Shown here piece after piece: positions 45,150 through 56,695 of a DNA stretch of 64,000 nucleotides (positions within the stretch are counted from its first letter, which is position 1; the number at the start of each line of letters is the position of its first letter). The stretch comes from Diadophis punctatus similis (lineage: Eukaryota; Chordata; Lepidosauria; Squamata; Dipsadidae), in assembly GCA_023053685.1 (NCBI GenBank), contig JALIGW010000002.1, positions 250,428,356 to 250,492,355 of the forward strand, given 5' to 3'. Made by a program: the position numbers and the translations under genes. Under the pieces are notes generated by a model that was given only the letters and a program-made list of their open reading frames with translations, searched no databases and had not been told where the DNA came from.

Positions 45150-45420
45150 AAAAGCTTCCCTCCAGCGGTTGTGGGTGCTCCATCACTGGAGGGTTTTAAG
45201 AGGAGATTGGACAGCCATTTGTTCGGAATTGCAGAGGTGGCCAAACTATGGTTCTTTGAGGACCTGTGGAATTCAACTCCCAGAATTCCTGAGGGGCTAG
45301 CTCAGGAATTCTGGGAGTTGAAGTCCACAGGTCCTCAAAGAACCATAGTTTGGCCACCCCTGGAATAGGGTCTCCTGCCTGAACAGGGGATGGAGTAGAA
45401 GACCTCCTATTCTGTAGTGG
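45150..45420 (+). mobile_element. CR1 LINE 3' end, interrupted
   Basis: Carries TGGGTGCTCCATCACTGGAG, GGACAGCCATTTGTTCGG and GGGTCTCCTGCCTGAACAGG, interrupted by the fold-back MITE at 45232-45362. The unit D counterpart at 56696-56840 has no MITE. Confidence 0.75.
45232..45362. mobile_element. Fold-back hAT-like MITE, second copy
   Basis: CAGAGGTGGCCAAACTATGG to CCATAGTTTGGCCACCCCTG, almost a perfect inverted repeat. No exact target duplication is visible here, but 56760-56780 shows the uninterrupted CR1. Confidence 0.82.
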
Positions 45421-45730
45421 AACTGATGTTTTCTGGGCAACAAGATCTGACTGATGTGTCAGATGTGGCCCTTTCTGGGTTGTTGTTGTACTTCCATTTC
45501 TAGCTAACAAGCACGCTTTTTCTTATTGATGCCCCCATCCATTTATTCACCAGGTTCAACTGTGCTTAACACAGCACTTTTTAAAAAATAGCTATTGAAC
45601 CTTTTGTATTTTTTTGACTGACCAATTGTATTTATTTATAAATTTTATTGGCCACCAATCTTACCATGACACCACTGTGGGCAGCTTAGAGACATAAAAA
45701 AAATACATACACATTAAAAGCTAAATGAAT

Positions 45731-46240
45731 TGTAGGAAGAAAAATCTGGTCCGGTTCCAAGCCAGAAGAAAGAAGCTGGAAATAAAATGGAGGCTAATTG
45801 GAAAGAAGGATTCTATTTACTCATGAGCAGAACTATCACCATCAGCATCATGTTGTTCTTGGACAGCTGACAAAATGGGGTTGGGGTAGGTGGGCTTTTA
45901 TAAATTCTTTGGGGTTTTGTGTTTGAAATGCTCCAGGGGGGTTGTGCAAAAAGCTTTGGTCTTTTTTTATTCTGATGGTGGTGGGTTAATCCTATTATTA
46001 TGTCCTAAAATCATGTCCTGTTCTTCTTAATCCCATCAGCTGAAGATGTTTTGTTTGTGAATAGATTGGCCCAGTCTTTCTTAATGGGCACAAAAATCAC
46101 CATTTCTAAAGCCTTTCAGGCATCTACTGGAGGCTGTTGAGGCTGCTTTCTGCCTTTGTTTTCTCCATTTCTCCTTTGGAGAAATATAATATTCTGCCTC
46201 TCTTAACATTCCCCAAAATATTTCATTTTTCTAAGAACTG
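45731..46240 (-). mobile_element. LTR-like element
   Basis: Homologous to 54504-55713 (similar start TGTAGGAAGAAAAATCTGG, shared GAAATATAATATTCTGCCT near the right end), with a TATAAA-like box on the minus strand near 45898. Absent from the matching point of unit D near 57027. No internal region. Confidence 0.5.
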
Positions 46241-46499
46241 CAGAGGAACAGATGCAAGTTGGCACTGTCACGTGACATCATGCTTCATGATCTGGCTGTT
46301 TAGTGACACAGATGCCAGTCCCAATTGCAGTCAGTAAGTGAGGACTGTTAAAATTGGGATGTCACCAAAGGGGTTGTGGAAAGTATTTTCTGCCCTTACT
46401 TGGAGCTCATGGCTTCCATGGGCAAAACTGGTGCTTCAAATCTTGCAGAGGCTTTAGGCATCATTTCATCCATTAACACCCCCACATCTGTAAAGTTAG

Positions 46500-46860
46500 T
46501 GTCATGCAGATTGACAGGTATGGCTCGATAAAACAAAAGACAGAGTCCAAGTGTGTGTGTTGATAAACCAATGCATTTATTCATCTGAATAAAGATGGGT
46601 CCCTCCTAAGAAGGAAGGAACCCTGAGCATTGTGCAAGGCAGATATTTATACATTTCTTTGCTTTTGCTTCTTTACATACAGTAAGCAGCAGCTGGCACA
46701 CAACAGGTAAGATATAGAAATTATAAAAATAGTCAAGCATGCCTTCTGTGATTTTGGTCACATGCCTAACCCACAGGCTAGTGGTTTCCTGTAAAAGTTT
46801 CCATGGTCTCAGAAGCCTTGCCATCTCAACATATGAGCAATCATCAAATTTATCAGATTT
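46500..46860 (-). mobile_element. LTR-like sequence
   Basis: Minus strand shows TATAAATA near 46650 and AATAAA-type signals downstream near 46570-46590, in promoter-then-polyA order. The copy at 57240-57650 is clearer; units A and B keep only its distal part (about 12640-12770, 32850-32990). Confidence 0.4.
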
Positions 46861-46867
46861 ATCAGAT

Positions 46868-47290
46868 TGTGTTAACACACACCTCAATGCTGAAGACCAG
46901 GAAACACCTACAACTTTGGCTTTTATAGATGTAGTCATACTTCCTGATGATCAATTGATCAAGGACACTTTATTACTTGGCTGCTACTTCGCCTCTTTAT
47001 ACTATGGAAGCAGTGAGAAATTTCCTAATAGTGAGAACAAGTAATTAGCAGAACAGCTAGCCTTCAGAAGTTGTGGTGCTCCATCACTGGAGGCTTTTCA
47101 GAAGAAACGAAACAGCCACTTGTCTCAGATGTTATAGGGTCTCCTGCTTGAGCAGAGGCTGGATTTGAAGACCTGCAAGGTCCCTTCCAATTCTGTTATT
47201 CTCTTCTGTTCTGTTGCGATGATATTTATGATACCCTGATAAGTAAAACCATAGAATTCAAAGAGGGTGTACTTTCTTTTTCACTTGACT
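46868..47290 (-). mobile_element. Tc1-like right part with nested CR1 end (unit D)
   Basis: Starts abruptly at GTGTTAACACACACCTCAAT, contains a CR1 3' end (47040-47220), and ends CACTTGACTG then TA. The left half is deleted at this boundary. Confidence 0.7.
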
Positions 47291-47442
47291 GTATTTGAAA
47301 ACAACCCTTTGCACTGCTAAGAATTTGTGATTGGCCCAGTCAACAAGTGAATTTCATCATTTTTCATTGTAATGTAAATATTTTTCTTTTTTTTCTCATC
47401 TTCTGCAACCATTAAAGATACCATTTTATTTGAATCTTACAG

Positions 47443-48041
47443 ACAAAGAGGAAGGCAATAAGAGCACTCTGAACAACTGAGGATAACAAGCAACATTGAA
47501 TAGCAAAGCAAGTCAGTCCAGAAATCAAAATATTTTCCATTTCCTTCAGAGAGCCACACAATTCTTCACTCTCCTCAGCAAGTGAGAGAGAAACGAGAGA
47601 AAATCAAGAGGAGATTTCTAGCTGGGAAAAATTGAGTGTGAAATTCAAGCATACGTTACGTGAAAAGTCAAGGAAGATTATTTTTCCATTCAGCAAAAGA
47701 GGGAAGTGAAAAAGTCATTGGGGAGGTCAATTGGAAAACCACGTAGAGCAGACAGTGTTTCAGGCTTCATTCTGGGAGGAAGAAAATCACCAGTAAATCA
47801 AAGCATCACTAAACAAACAATCAACCATATTTTTGATCACAAGAATATTAGTTGTGGGAAAGATACAACTTGCAAATCATAGTTGATTATTCATGAGAGG
47901 ATCAGACTGGAGAAGAGCCTTACATATACTCTGAATGTGGCAAAATCTTGGATCAGAACAACTCTTTTTTGTTTCATGTAAGGACCCACAAAGGAGAGAA
48001 GCCCTACAACTGCTGCCAATGCAGTAAATTTTTTAGCTAGC
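47443..48041 (+). other. Degenerate leader of finger exon, unit D
   Basis: Follows the CTTACAG acceptor. Stops occur in all frames and decayed fingers lie at about 47890-48040. Confidence 0.6.
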
Positions 48042-49886
48042 ATGGCAACGTGGACTCACACCAAGGAGAAACCGTTTAAATGTCCTGATTGTGGGAAATG
48101 TTTCAGTCACAATTCCAGCCTGGTGAAACACCAGAGAACTCACACAGGAGAGAAACCCTTTAAATGTCCTGACTGTGGAAAAAGTTTCACTCAGAATTCC
48201 AGCCTTATTGGCCATCAGAGGATTCGTACAGGAGAGAAACCCTTTAAATGTTCTTACTGTGGGAAAAGTTTTAGGCAGAATTCCACCATGGTTCAACATC
48301 AAAGGACTCACAGAGGAGAGAAACTCTTTGAACGTCCCGTTTATGGAAAAGTTTCTCTCAGAGATCCCAGCTCATGGTGCACCAGAGGACTCACTCAGGA
48401 GAGCAGGTCTACAAGTGCTCCCAATGTGGTAAACGCTTTAGTGAGCATGGCAATGTGGACTCACACAGACGAGAAACCCTTTAAAAGTCCTGACTGTGGG
48501 AATAGTTTCAATCAAAATTCTCACCTTGTTTCACACCATAACAGTCACACAGGAGAGAAACCGTTTGACTGTCCTCTTTGTGGAAAAAGTTTCAGTAAGA
48601 ATTCCAGCCTGGTGAAACACCAGAGGATTCACACAGGAGAAAAACCCTTTGAATGTCCTGATTGTGGTAAAAGTTTCAGTCACAATTCCAATCTAGTTCG
48701 ACATCAGAGGATTCACTCAGGAGAGAAACCCTTTAAATGTCCTCTTTGTGGGAAAAGTTTCCGTCACAATTCCACCCTGGTTAAACATCAGAGGATTCAC
48801 TCAGGAGAGAAACCATTTGAATGTCCTCTTTGTGGGAAAAGTTTCAGACAGAATTCCCACCTCGTGGAACACCAGAGGATTCACACAGGAGAAAAACCCT
48901 TTGAATGTCCTATCTGTGGGAAAAGTTTCACTCATAATTCCAGCCTTATTGACCACCAGAGGACTCACACAGGAGAGAAACCCTTTGAATGTCCTGATTG
49001 TGATAAAAGTTTCAGTCAAAATTCCCACCTGGTGAGACACCAGAGGACTCACATAGGAGAAAAACCCTTTGAATGTCCTGATTGTGGTAAAAGTTTCAGT
49101 CACAATTCCAGCCTGGTGAACCACCAGAGGATTCACACAGGAGAGAAACCGTTTGAATGTCCTCTTTGTGGGAAAAGTTTCACTCATAATTCCACCCTGC
49201 TTCAACACCAGAGGAGTCATACAGGAGAAAAACCCTTTAAATGTCCTGACTGTTGGCAACGATTCAGTCAGAATTCCACCTTGGTGAAGCACCAGAGGAC
49301 TCACACAGGAGAGAAACTCTTTGAATGTCCTGATCATGGAAAGGTTTATTTCAGAGATCCCAGCTTGTGGTGCACAAGAGGACACACACAGAAGAGAAGC
49401 CCTACAAGTGATCCCAATGTGGTAAATGCTTTGGCGAGCATGGCAACGTGGAGTTACAGCAAGGAGAAACCGTTTGAAATTCCTGATTGTGAGAAATGTT
49501 TCTGTGACAATTCCAACCTGGTGATACACCATAACAGTCACACAGGAGAGAAACCATTTGACTGTCCTCTTTGTGGAAAAAGTTTCAGTAAGAATTCCAG
49601 ACTCGTGAGACACCAGAGGATTCACACAGGAGAAAAACCCTTTGAATGTCCTGATTGTGGTAAAAGTTTCAGTCACAATTCCAGCCTGGTGAACCACCAG
49701 AGGACTCACACAGGAGAGAAACCCTTTAAATGTCCCGACTGTGGGAAAAGTTTCAGTCAGACTTTCACCCTGGTTCAACACCAGAGGATTCACACAGGAG
49801 AGAAACCCTTTGAATGTCCTGATTGTGGGAAAAGTTTCTCTCAGAGATCCCAGCTCATGGTGCACCAGAGGACTCACACAGGATAG
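48042..49886 (+). CDS. C2H2 zinc-finger array protein, unit D (truncated, with dead fingers)
   Basis: 614 aa from the conserved ATG ([12 protein letters not shown]). I count sixteen canonical 28-aa fingers, two lacking the first Cys (KSPDCGN, EIPDCEK) and two non-finger spacers ([11 protein letters not shown] to [16 protein letters not shown] to SMATW). Each spacer is finger DNA read in a shifted frame; the frame is restored at the conserved MxxW junction, so the ORF stays open. The spacers split the array into blocks of 3, 9 and 4 canonical fingers. The frame ends at TAG (49884-49886) in place of a linker Glu. The candidate first exon upstream has lost its donor. Product uncertain; likely decaying. 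Confidence 0.75.
   Translation: MATWTHTKEKPFKCPDCGKCFSHNSSLVKHQRTHTGEKPFKCPDCGKSFTQNSSLIGHQRIRTGEKPFKCSYCGKSFRQNSTMVQHQRTHRGEKLFERPVYGKVSLRDPSSWCTRGLTQESRSTSAPNVVNALVSMAMWTHTDEKPFKSPDCGNSFNQNSHLVSHHNSHTGEKPFDCPLCGKSFSKNSSLVKHQRIHTGEKPFECPDCGKSFSHNSNLVRHQRIHSGEKPFKCPLCGKSFRHNSTLVKHQRIHSGEKPFECPLCGKSFRQNSHLVEHQRIHTGEKPFECPICGKSFTHNSSLIDHQRTHTGEKPFECPDCDKSFSQNSHLVRHQRTHIGEKPFECPDCGKSFSHNSSLVNHQRIHTGEKPFECPLCGKSFTHNSTLLQHQRSHTGEKPFKCPDCWQRFSQNSTLVKHQRTHTGEKLFECPDHGKVYFRDPSLWCTRGHTQKRSPTSDPNVVNALASMATWSYSKEKPFEIPDCEKCFCDNSNLVIHHNSHTGEKPFDCPLCGKSFSKNSRLVRHQRIHTGEKPFECPDCGKSFSHNSSLVNHQRTHTGEKPFKCPDCGKSFSQTFTLVQHQRIHTGEKPFECPDCGKSFSQRSQLMVHQRTHTG
48340..49470. repeat. Internal duplication carrying the frameshifted-finger spacer
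   Basis: Spacer and following fingers at about 48340-48700 recur at about 49333-49690. The CCCAATGTGGTAAA landmark is at 48420 and 49413, an offset of 993 bp (331 codons), so the frame is kept. Confidence 0.8.
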
Positions 49887-50155
49887 AAACCGTATGAGTG
49901 TCCCATTTGTGGAAAAAGTTTCAGTTAGAATTCCAACCTGGTGATATACCAGAGGAGAGAAATCATACAAGTGTCCAGACTCTGGAAAAGATTTCAGTAT
50001 TGGGACTAGCCTTCTATATCATATGCTTATACACACAGGGGAGAAACCATTTGAGTACCCTGAGTGTGGATGGTTCTTCAGGAAACATTCCAGCCTTATA
50101 TGCACACAAGGAAATCTACTTGATGCCCCAAGTGATGAGTGTAGAGAAGGCTTGA
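49887..50155 (+). pseudogene. Decayed C-terminal fingers, unit D
   Basis: Continues the array after the stop: CPICGKSFS, then a second stop in AGTTAGAAT, a damaged linker, and the terminal fingers with lost cysteines (EYPECGWFF) and a frameshift near 50100. More decayed than in the other units. Confidence 0.8.
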
Positions 50156-50341
50156 ATTTCATTTCTAATGTCCCATTATATGTCCAGCTGAGATATTGAC
50201 TGTTCAATTTCACTATAAGGAATTCGCCTAATTTTTTGTAAGCAAATATGTAATGGTATTAGAAGGAAAAAATGGCAACATACTAGTTTGATAATGCCTA
50301 TCTGACCATCAGCAGCAGAAGTTGCTGGATATGGGCAGTCC

Positions 50342-50784
50342 TTGGGTTACGAATGCAATGGATCCTGACCATTCCATCCGTAACTCGAGAATTCATGGGA
50401 GTGAATCTCTTACATTGAACGACATCACTTCCTGCTTTCACTCTTGCATTAGCTGCTTTCTCGCCCGAGATCAGCCTGATGAGGCCTCCGGTGCTGAGAA
50501 AGCAACCCCTGGCGCGGGGTTGAAACCCACCTTCTCAAGGCTACTTTCTTGTCGGCAAAGCGCTTGAGGATTGCATTCCTGTAGGCTTTGGCAGCCCTTT
50601 TGAAAAAGCCTTTGCCTGTAGCAGTGTTTGTCAAATAGTGGGGCGGGCCCCCCTGGGGGGGCGTGGAGTGATGCTAGGGGGGGGCGCATGTGACCCTGGG
50701 GAACATGCTTTTTTTTTGCCACTTTTTGGGCTTTTCACCAGAGCTTTCCGTCAGTGAGAAGAGGCAGGAAGCGAGAAAGAGCGA

Positions 50785-50822
<38 letters not shown>

Positions 50823-51842
50823 GAGAGACACACAGTGTCTCTCTCTCTCTCTCTGTATCTCTCTCTCTCTGTTTGTATCACTGTGTGTGTCTCTTCTGTT
50901 TCTTTCACCCACTTTGTGTATCACTCTGTAGGTTTCTCTATGTCTCTGTCTCTTCCCCTCCCCTCTCTCTGCTGCGGCTGGGCCAAGCCAGCAAGCTCTT
51001 TTTGGATCTCTTCGCTACATCTTTTATTTCCTCTTTTTTGAAATCTGGGCTGGCAGAGGAACCATCGCCAGCAGCAGCTTCCCTTCGGCTGACCATTCTC
51101 CTCCCCTCCCTCCTCTCGCAACCTAGAACCTCGCAACACTTTTACATCTAGAGAGGAGGCAGAAAAGGGGACTGGGAATCCAGCTTCCCTCCCGCTCCTC
51201 TTCCTGCTCTCCCTATGTCTGTTAAGCCAGGGCTGAGGAGATCCCCTTGCGGAGAGCTGGGGGCGCGCGAAATGTTTACTTCTTCCTAGGGGGGGCATAA
51301 CAGAAAATAATTGAGAAGCACTGGCCTGTAGGAACAGGGCTTTGGGGGGCGCGTCTGCTCCTCTCAAGCTCTCCTGATGCCAACGAAGTCTTTTTGCAAA
51401 GGACTGCTGAAGCGTACAGGAACGCAATCTCCCTGCAGGCTTCGGCAAGGAAACGGCAAACAGAGGGAAGGGCTGAAGGACCGAAGCCTTCCCTCAGTTT
51501 GTAAATTCACAGAGAATAGAGGCCTTAAGTGTGAGATTACACAAGATCTCGCAGTACGTTAGGCCTCTGTTCTCTGTACATGCGGGCAAAGAAACGGCAA
51601 CAGAGAGGAGATCATTGCAAGGTAGGTGACTCTCCACAGGCGAAGTGCCTGTGAAGGCCCGGGTGGGGGCAGAATATAAAGATTGAATGATGCAGAGCCT
51701 CTCCGGTCATTTGTAAGAGTGAACAACTGCTGTGGTGCTGCAATATTCATAATCTCAGGATTTGTTGGTAAATGCTATGGGGCACTTATTGCGTACCTTC
51801 AAACGTTCGCTAAGGAGATGCTCGTAACCTGGGGATTACCTG
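50342..51842. mobile_element. Tigger/pogo-like DNA transposon (unit D), interrupted
   Basis: TA-flanked. Ends GGGCAGTCCTTGGGTTACGA and CTCGTAACCTGGGGATTACC; the best preserved inverted ends of the family here. Confidence 0.75.
50622..51323. mobile_element. hAT-like transposon in Tigger
   Basis: A perfect 8-bp duplication GCCTGTAG flanks it (50614-50621, 51324-51331). The ends are CAGTGTTTGTCAAATAGTGG and ATTGAGAAGCACTG. 702 bp, with a CA run near 50785-50822 and no transposase. Confidence 0.85.
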
Positions 51843-52849
51843 TATTTATTTTTGTAGAAATTGTGCGATCATGTAAAAATCTTTTTTTGGAGTGTTCTTT
51901 GCATTTTTATCATGGTAGATGATAGAAATACCACATAGAGTGTCCCAGCCTTTTTTCTCCCTGGGTGCGCTCGAGATTTTCAGCCCCAGAATTTTCCAGC
52001 CAGCATCTCTTAGGGATTGGAGCACTCAGACTATAGTTAGAGATTGTGGCTCCTCATATAAGGAGAAAGCAAGAGGAGACAAGAAATAGAGGGGTTTTAA
52101 AGTTTATCTTTTCCAAACAGTTCCAGGAATTCAGTGCACCAAGCATGTCTATTCAGCTTGTGTCAAGAATGAGGCACGCAAGTGGAAGAAACCATATGAA
52201 TAGCAAATATTTTGGGGGAGTTTGGGGCAGTGACAAAAACCAGTGTAAATTTTCAGGTGTAAAGGCTGTTCTGCCCTGCAGACGACTTGCATGGAGAAGA
52301 GTTGTAGGAATATTGAGTTGAGAAAAGGGATTGTGGTTTTGAACACAGGACCTCAAGGTTTATTTGCAACTCCTGCTGTGATCTTTTTTGTTTTTAGAGG
52401 CCTCCTTGTTAGCCTTTGAGAGCTGGTGAGTGAGAGCAGCACTAAGGGACTGATTCTTTTGTACCCCCCCCCCCCCCGGTGGGTCAATGTGAGGGGGAAA
52501 AATTGTACAGTAGTTAATGTGTAATTTCTAAAACAGCATTGCATAAGAATCTTGAATATATTTTGAGAAAGACAGATAAAGGAAAGTGTCAGAATTTTTG
52601 TAAACAGAAGATGTTTCCTGTTCTTTCACTTGTCTCACAGGGCTCCTTAAATTCCCCCCCCCCAAAAAAATTATCCTTCAAATATGGAGAGGAACATTAT
52701 TTGTAGCAGCAAAAGTGACATTTTAGCTAGGCAGATGAATGATCCTGATTTTTCTGGGATTGGAAGACACCAAAGAGTTCCAAAATTGTTCATTTCATTT
52801 CACAATTTTTTAGTAGCTCTCATTTCATGAAGGACACCGTCAGATTCCC
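51843..52849. other. Non-coding flank of unit D
   Basis: To 52205 it matches 43260-43617 of unit C. From about 52206 it holds sequence not seen in the other units, with a C run near 52467. No gene recognised. Confidence 0.5.
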
Positions 52850-53310
52850 TAACATGATACTGCCATTCTTCTGGGGCAAGCGGGGGGCCCTGGATGGATT
52901 AGTCAGTTATTGCTTTCTTCTTTTCCTTGTAACCTTTTACTTTATAACCTTATCCTGGCGCCTAGCCGCCCTGGGATTTTCTCACCTTTTGGAGAATGTG
53001 TGGGCGGAGGGCCGTGTGGGTTGTATCCTTCTGAAGACTGCAGAAGATGATCCTGGGAATGTGCACGTATCAAATTCTCAGGAAAGCCATTACAATAACA
53101 TCTCCACACCTGCAGATTGGCCAAATCCACATCAGACCAAAGGGAGGGGTTTCTAATTCCTTTATCCTAACTGTATTGCCTGGGGAAACCTCAGAGTCTG
53201 CTTTCCTTTGTCCTGCTATCACTTCTGTTCAATAAAAGGTTCCTTTTGAAATGCTAAAGTTTCAAGAGTCTTTACTTTCTTGAGCAAGGAGAGACCAGAC
53301 CTTACAGACA
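52850..53310 (+). mobile_element. Solo LTR-like sequence (retroviral type)
   Basis: An insertion absent from other units. It has an AATAAA signal (about 53231) followed by a U5-like stretch and ending near CCAGACCTTACA. The boundaries are approximate and no target duplication was confirmed. Confidence 0.4.
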
Positions 53311-53339
53311 CGCAACAACCAGGACCTGACCAACCGTGG

Positions 53340-54503
53340 AAATACTGTGTGTGGAGAAACCAAGAGGCTCTTGGCCTGAGTCTTAAGTCCAAGTGATTTC
53401 AAATTTAAACATATGCAACATTTCTAAAATTTAAAATAGTAAAAATATATTTAATCAATTTTCCTTCCCCCCCCCATGTCACAGTTTAGTGCACCATCTT
53501 TATTATGTCTCATCTTATTATGGTTAGGAGTCGGAAACCCTTTCAATGTTCCCAAAACCTCTGAATCTCTCACAGGGCTATATAACAATATCAAGAAAAA
53601 TTAAATGAAGCCAATCTGAGTCAGAGGAGATGGTCTACAGGGCAAGGTCAAAAGCCATAAATCCCAGCTCAGACGAACAGCCCATTTCCTCAGAATCAAA
53701 ATGTGAAGCTGAGATTGAAAGGTGTAAGGTATGTGTTATTCAGAGGCTACCGGATGTTGGAAACTGCAGCCTTGAATTTGGGGCTGGAGTAGCAGGAACA
53801 ACTGAATGGATAGATTTTGTGGGGAGGAAGAAGGCCCAGTTTGGTGGTAACCAGTATAGAGCCTGAGAGACACTCATTTCTGGTCCTGCTTTAGGCACAA
53901 AGCCATCTCAGAGACTTTGGCCTGTCCCGTCCTCTCAGACCCTGGAAAGGAGAAATCCGTTTTCAAAAAACCTTGCCAAGGAAACTGCAGGAAAATGGGA
54001 ATGCAGGATAACTCCCCAAAACCTTCTTTTGCAACTGAGTGAACCTTGAAGAGTGAAGCCTGGCCTACTTAGCTTCTCAAGATTAGGGAGGTGTTGTGCC
54101 ATAAATATTTATAAAGTTCTTGTTTGTGTGCACAGCCGCTAAACGATTTTCAGCTTCATCTTATTAATAGAATAATGAAACATGGAACAATAACTGGAAA
54201 CATCCACTCTCCTTGCTTCCAAACCACATCTAGAAAAGGAGAGATTCTTTCTATTTGCATTCTTGCAAAGCCTAAATCTCAAAAGAGGGAGAAATTGTTC
54301 TGAGCAGCTTTCCCAATCTCCACAGAAGTTAGGTTTATTATTTCCAAACAGTGTGGAAAAAAGTGTGGAGTGTGGAGAGCACAAGTTTGTAGAAAGACGA
54401 TGTATAAATTTCCTGTGGCTCTTAAGGATTTGGGACCTGGGAGGATCAGTGGGTCAGAGGCTCAAAGGGAGCCAGCTTCATTTGTGTTGGCCAGAAATGC
54501 TTC
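53340..54503. other. Non-coding flank of unit D, continued
   Basis: Diverged but colinear with 7310-8420. No conserved coding frame. Confidence 0.55.
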
Positions 54504-55713
54504 TGTTGGAAGAAATATCCATCTGGGTTAAGTTCCAAGTGGGGACCAAGACACTGGAAACATGGAGGCTGCTTGGAAGGATGGTTTAATGATGAAGCAG
54601 AACCATGAAGCACTTGTGATTCTGGGTAGCTGAGCACATGGAGTGGGGGGAGAGAGAGATTTATACCCTCTCTTGGGCATTGACCTAGAGTTTCCTGTTC
54701 CTGTGCAAGAAACATATCTTATTACCTGTCAAGACTCCCAGGGGCGGGGGTCTTTGCTAACTTTGTAGGCTGTCTGTGTCCCAGGCTTGGTTGAATCTTG
54801 CTGGGTGATGTAATGAAGGGGCTTGGTTGTGCCATGTGGTGAGGTAGATAATCCTATTATGTTCTAGATCAGTGGTTCCCAACCTGGGGGTCGGGACCCC
54901 TTTGGGGGTCGAACGACCATTTCCCAGGGGTCGCCCCGGCATCCTCAGCTTCCCCCCCCCCCACTGCCACAAGCCTGGCCAAATCGACTCAACTCGCCCG
55001 AGCCCTCCGATTGGTCGGGAGAGGTGCCATTTGGTGAGAGGCGTTTGTGACGCCAGCCGGCCGAGCTTTGACGGCATCAGCTAAGGGGCCAGCTTTGCTT
55101 TGAATTCTGGGAGTTGAAGTCCAGGCACCTTAAAAGTTGCTGAGATTGAGAAATATTGCTGTACACTTGTTGGTTATCAAGTCTAAATGCAGAAGTAGAC
55201 TTGTTGTGGAAGATGATATTCCTTGTGCTCTTGCAAAGACTGGCCCGAGAATTTCTGATCTGGCATAATTACATATTGTTTTCGTGATTAATCGCTATGT
55301 TTTAATTATGTTCAATTTTTAACAATGAAAATACATCCTGCATATTAGATATTTACATTACGATTCATAACAGTAGCAAAATTACAGTTATGAAGTAGCA
55401 ACGAAAATAATTTTATGGTTGGGGGTCACCACAACATGGGGAACTATATTAATGGGTCGCGGCATTAGAAAGGTTGGGAACCACTGTTCTAGATGGTCAT
55501 GTTTTAACCCCATCACCCTGGAGCTGGAGGCCTTTTGTTTTGTAGATAGGCTGGCCCAGTCGTCCTTAACAGGCACCAAATATCTGCTGGGGGCAGGGAG
55601 TTGCTCTTTGTCTTTAAAAACCTGTTTCTCCTTTTCTCATCCAGGGAAATATAATATTCTGCCTTTTTAATATTTCCTAAAATATTTCATTCTAGGAAGG
55701 GTGGGTGCTAACA
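54504..55713 (-). mobile_element. LTR-like element with nested SPIN-like transposon
   Basis: TGTTGGAAG to GTGCTAACA, about 577 bp without the insert. The minus strand has GTATAAATC (near 54660) as a possible TATA box. Unit A continues uninterrupted at the same ATGCTTC point (about 8403-8409). Confidence 0.5.
54870..55486. mobile_element. SPIN-like hAT transposon (non-autonomous)
   Basis: The 16-bp ends CAGTGGTTCCCAACCT and AGGTTGGGAACCACTG are perfect inverted repeats, flanked by a perfect 8-bp duplication TTCTAGAT (54862-54869, 55487-55494). The left text (GGGGGTCGAACGACC) and right text (TTATGGTTGGGGGTCACCAC, GGGTCGCGGCATTAG) match my recollection of SPIN (Space Invaders) elements. No transposase. 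Confidence 0.85.
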
Positions 55714-56329
55714 CATCTTACTGACAAAAGATTTTTTTTAAAAAAAGATTAGATCAGGGAGACCTGATGGGCACTTTTAATTTTTCTGATGCAAAGGGGA
55801 AGGCATTGATAGCGGCAGCAGAAAAGGATTCCTTCAGTGGCTCCCAAAAAGAGCTTTCAACCATGAAGGTCTAGCAGCCAGGGCAAAAGTTCTGCAAAGA
55901 AATTTACAATATCCAATTCTCTATGCCAATTATTTTCATAGGTTTGGTGTCACTTTCTATGAGCTTACAGTCAGGTTTCAAGCAAGCACAAGTCTCAAAA
56001 TTCTTCACAACCATCAAGACTGACCCAAAGGCACCAAAAACGAAGCTAAGTAGCTTCACGTTACACTATTTCACTTGGCTCAGTTTCAAAGGTCGGTTGC
56101 TGGGAGTCGAAAACTACCTACTGCCTATAAATCAATTGAAACATCTTCCAAATGCCTTGGTGGAGACTGGACAGACGTGTTTTTCCATCTTCTGTCGCTA
56201 GATGGCGGTCGGGCAACATCTGTGCCTAGAATGTATCAATTCATTAGTGCCATCCGTGCTTGAAAAACGGTTAAAGTTTTTTGAAAATCCGTGCTTAAAA
56301 AACGGTTAAACCATCGAGTACTGCATTGC
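55714..56329. other. Non-coding flank of unit D, end
   Basis: The last part (from about 56030) matches 44540-44790 and 12100-12250, including a conserved TGTCGCTAGATGG block. No gene seen. Confidence 0.5.
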
Positions 56330-56456
56330 TAGAATGGAGGGGAGGGGAGGGGAGGAGAAGCGCAGGAGAAATTCCTCTTCCGGATCACTGTCGGGATGAA
56401 GTTGCTGTGCAGAGCGGCTTTTGTGCTTTTCCGAGGATCGAAGCAGCAGCTGGAAG
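56330..56456 (+). other. Candidate 5' exon of the unit E finger gene
   Basis: Copy of 12255-12389 with CTTCCGG and an intact donor GGAAG|GTGAGT at 56457. It lies upstream of the only fully open finger gene. Confidence 0.5.
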
Positions 56457-56695
56457 GTGAGTTGAGGGCAGGTGGGAGGAGAGTCCGGGAGAAAGTAGGA
56501 CCGTTTGCTTTCCTCCATGATGGGGAAGCAGAGAAGCAACTGGGCTGAAGCATGTCAGCTGCTCCTTCTGCAGGTTCCTCCCCTCCCCAGATTTAGGTCC
56601 GCTGGTGCTGCACGCTGTGAAAGTGGTGGGTGCAATTTTCCTTCTGGTGGGAAGATTTAAAAAGTCTCTTTCAAGATAAGGTTGATTCTTTGGAA

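Noticed and set aside
48801..49970. Long minus-strand frames opposite the finger arrays (also 19571-20428, 5028-5561, 62362-62715), with repeating text such as CVSPLV and TETFPT
   Set aside because: They are exact mirrors of the 84-bp finger repeat; the lack of stops comes from the repeat's codon content, and no start or independent conservation is seen.
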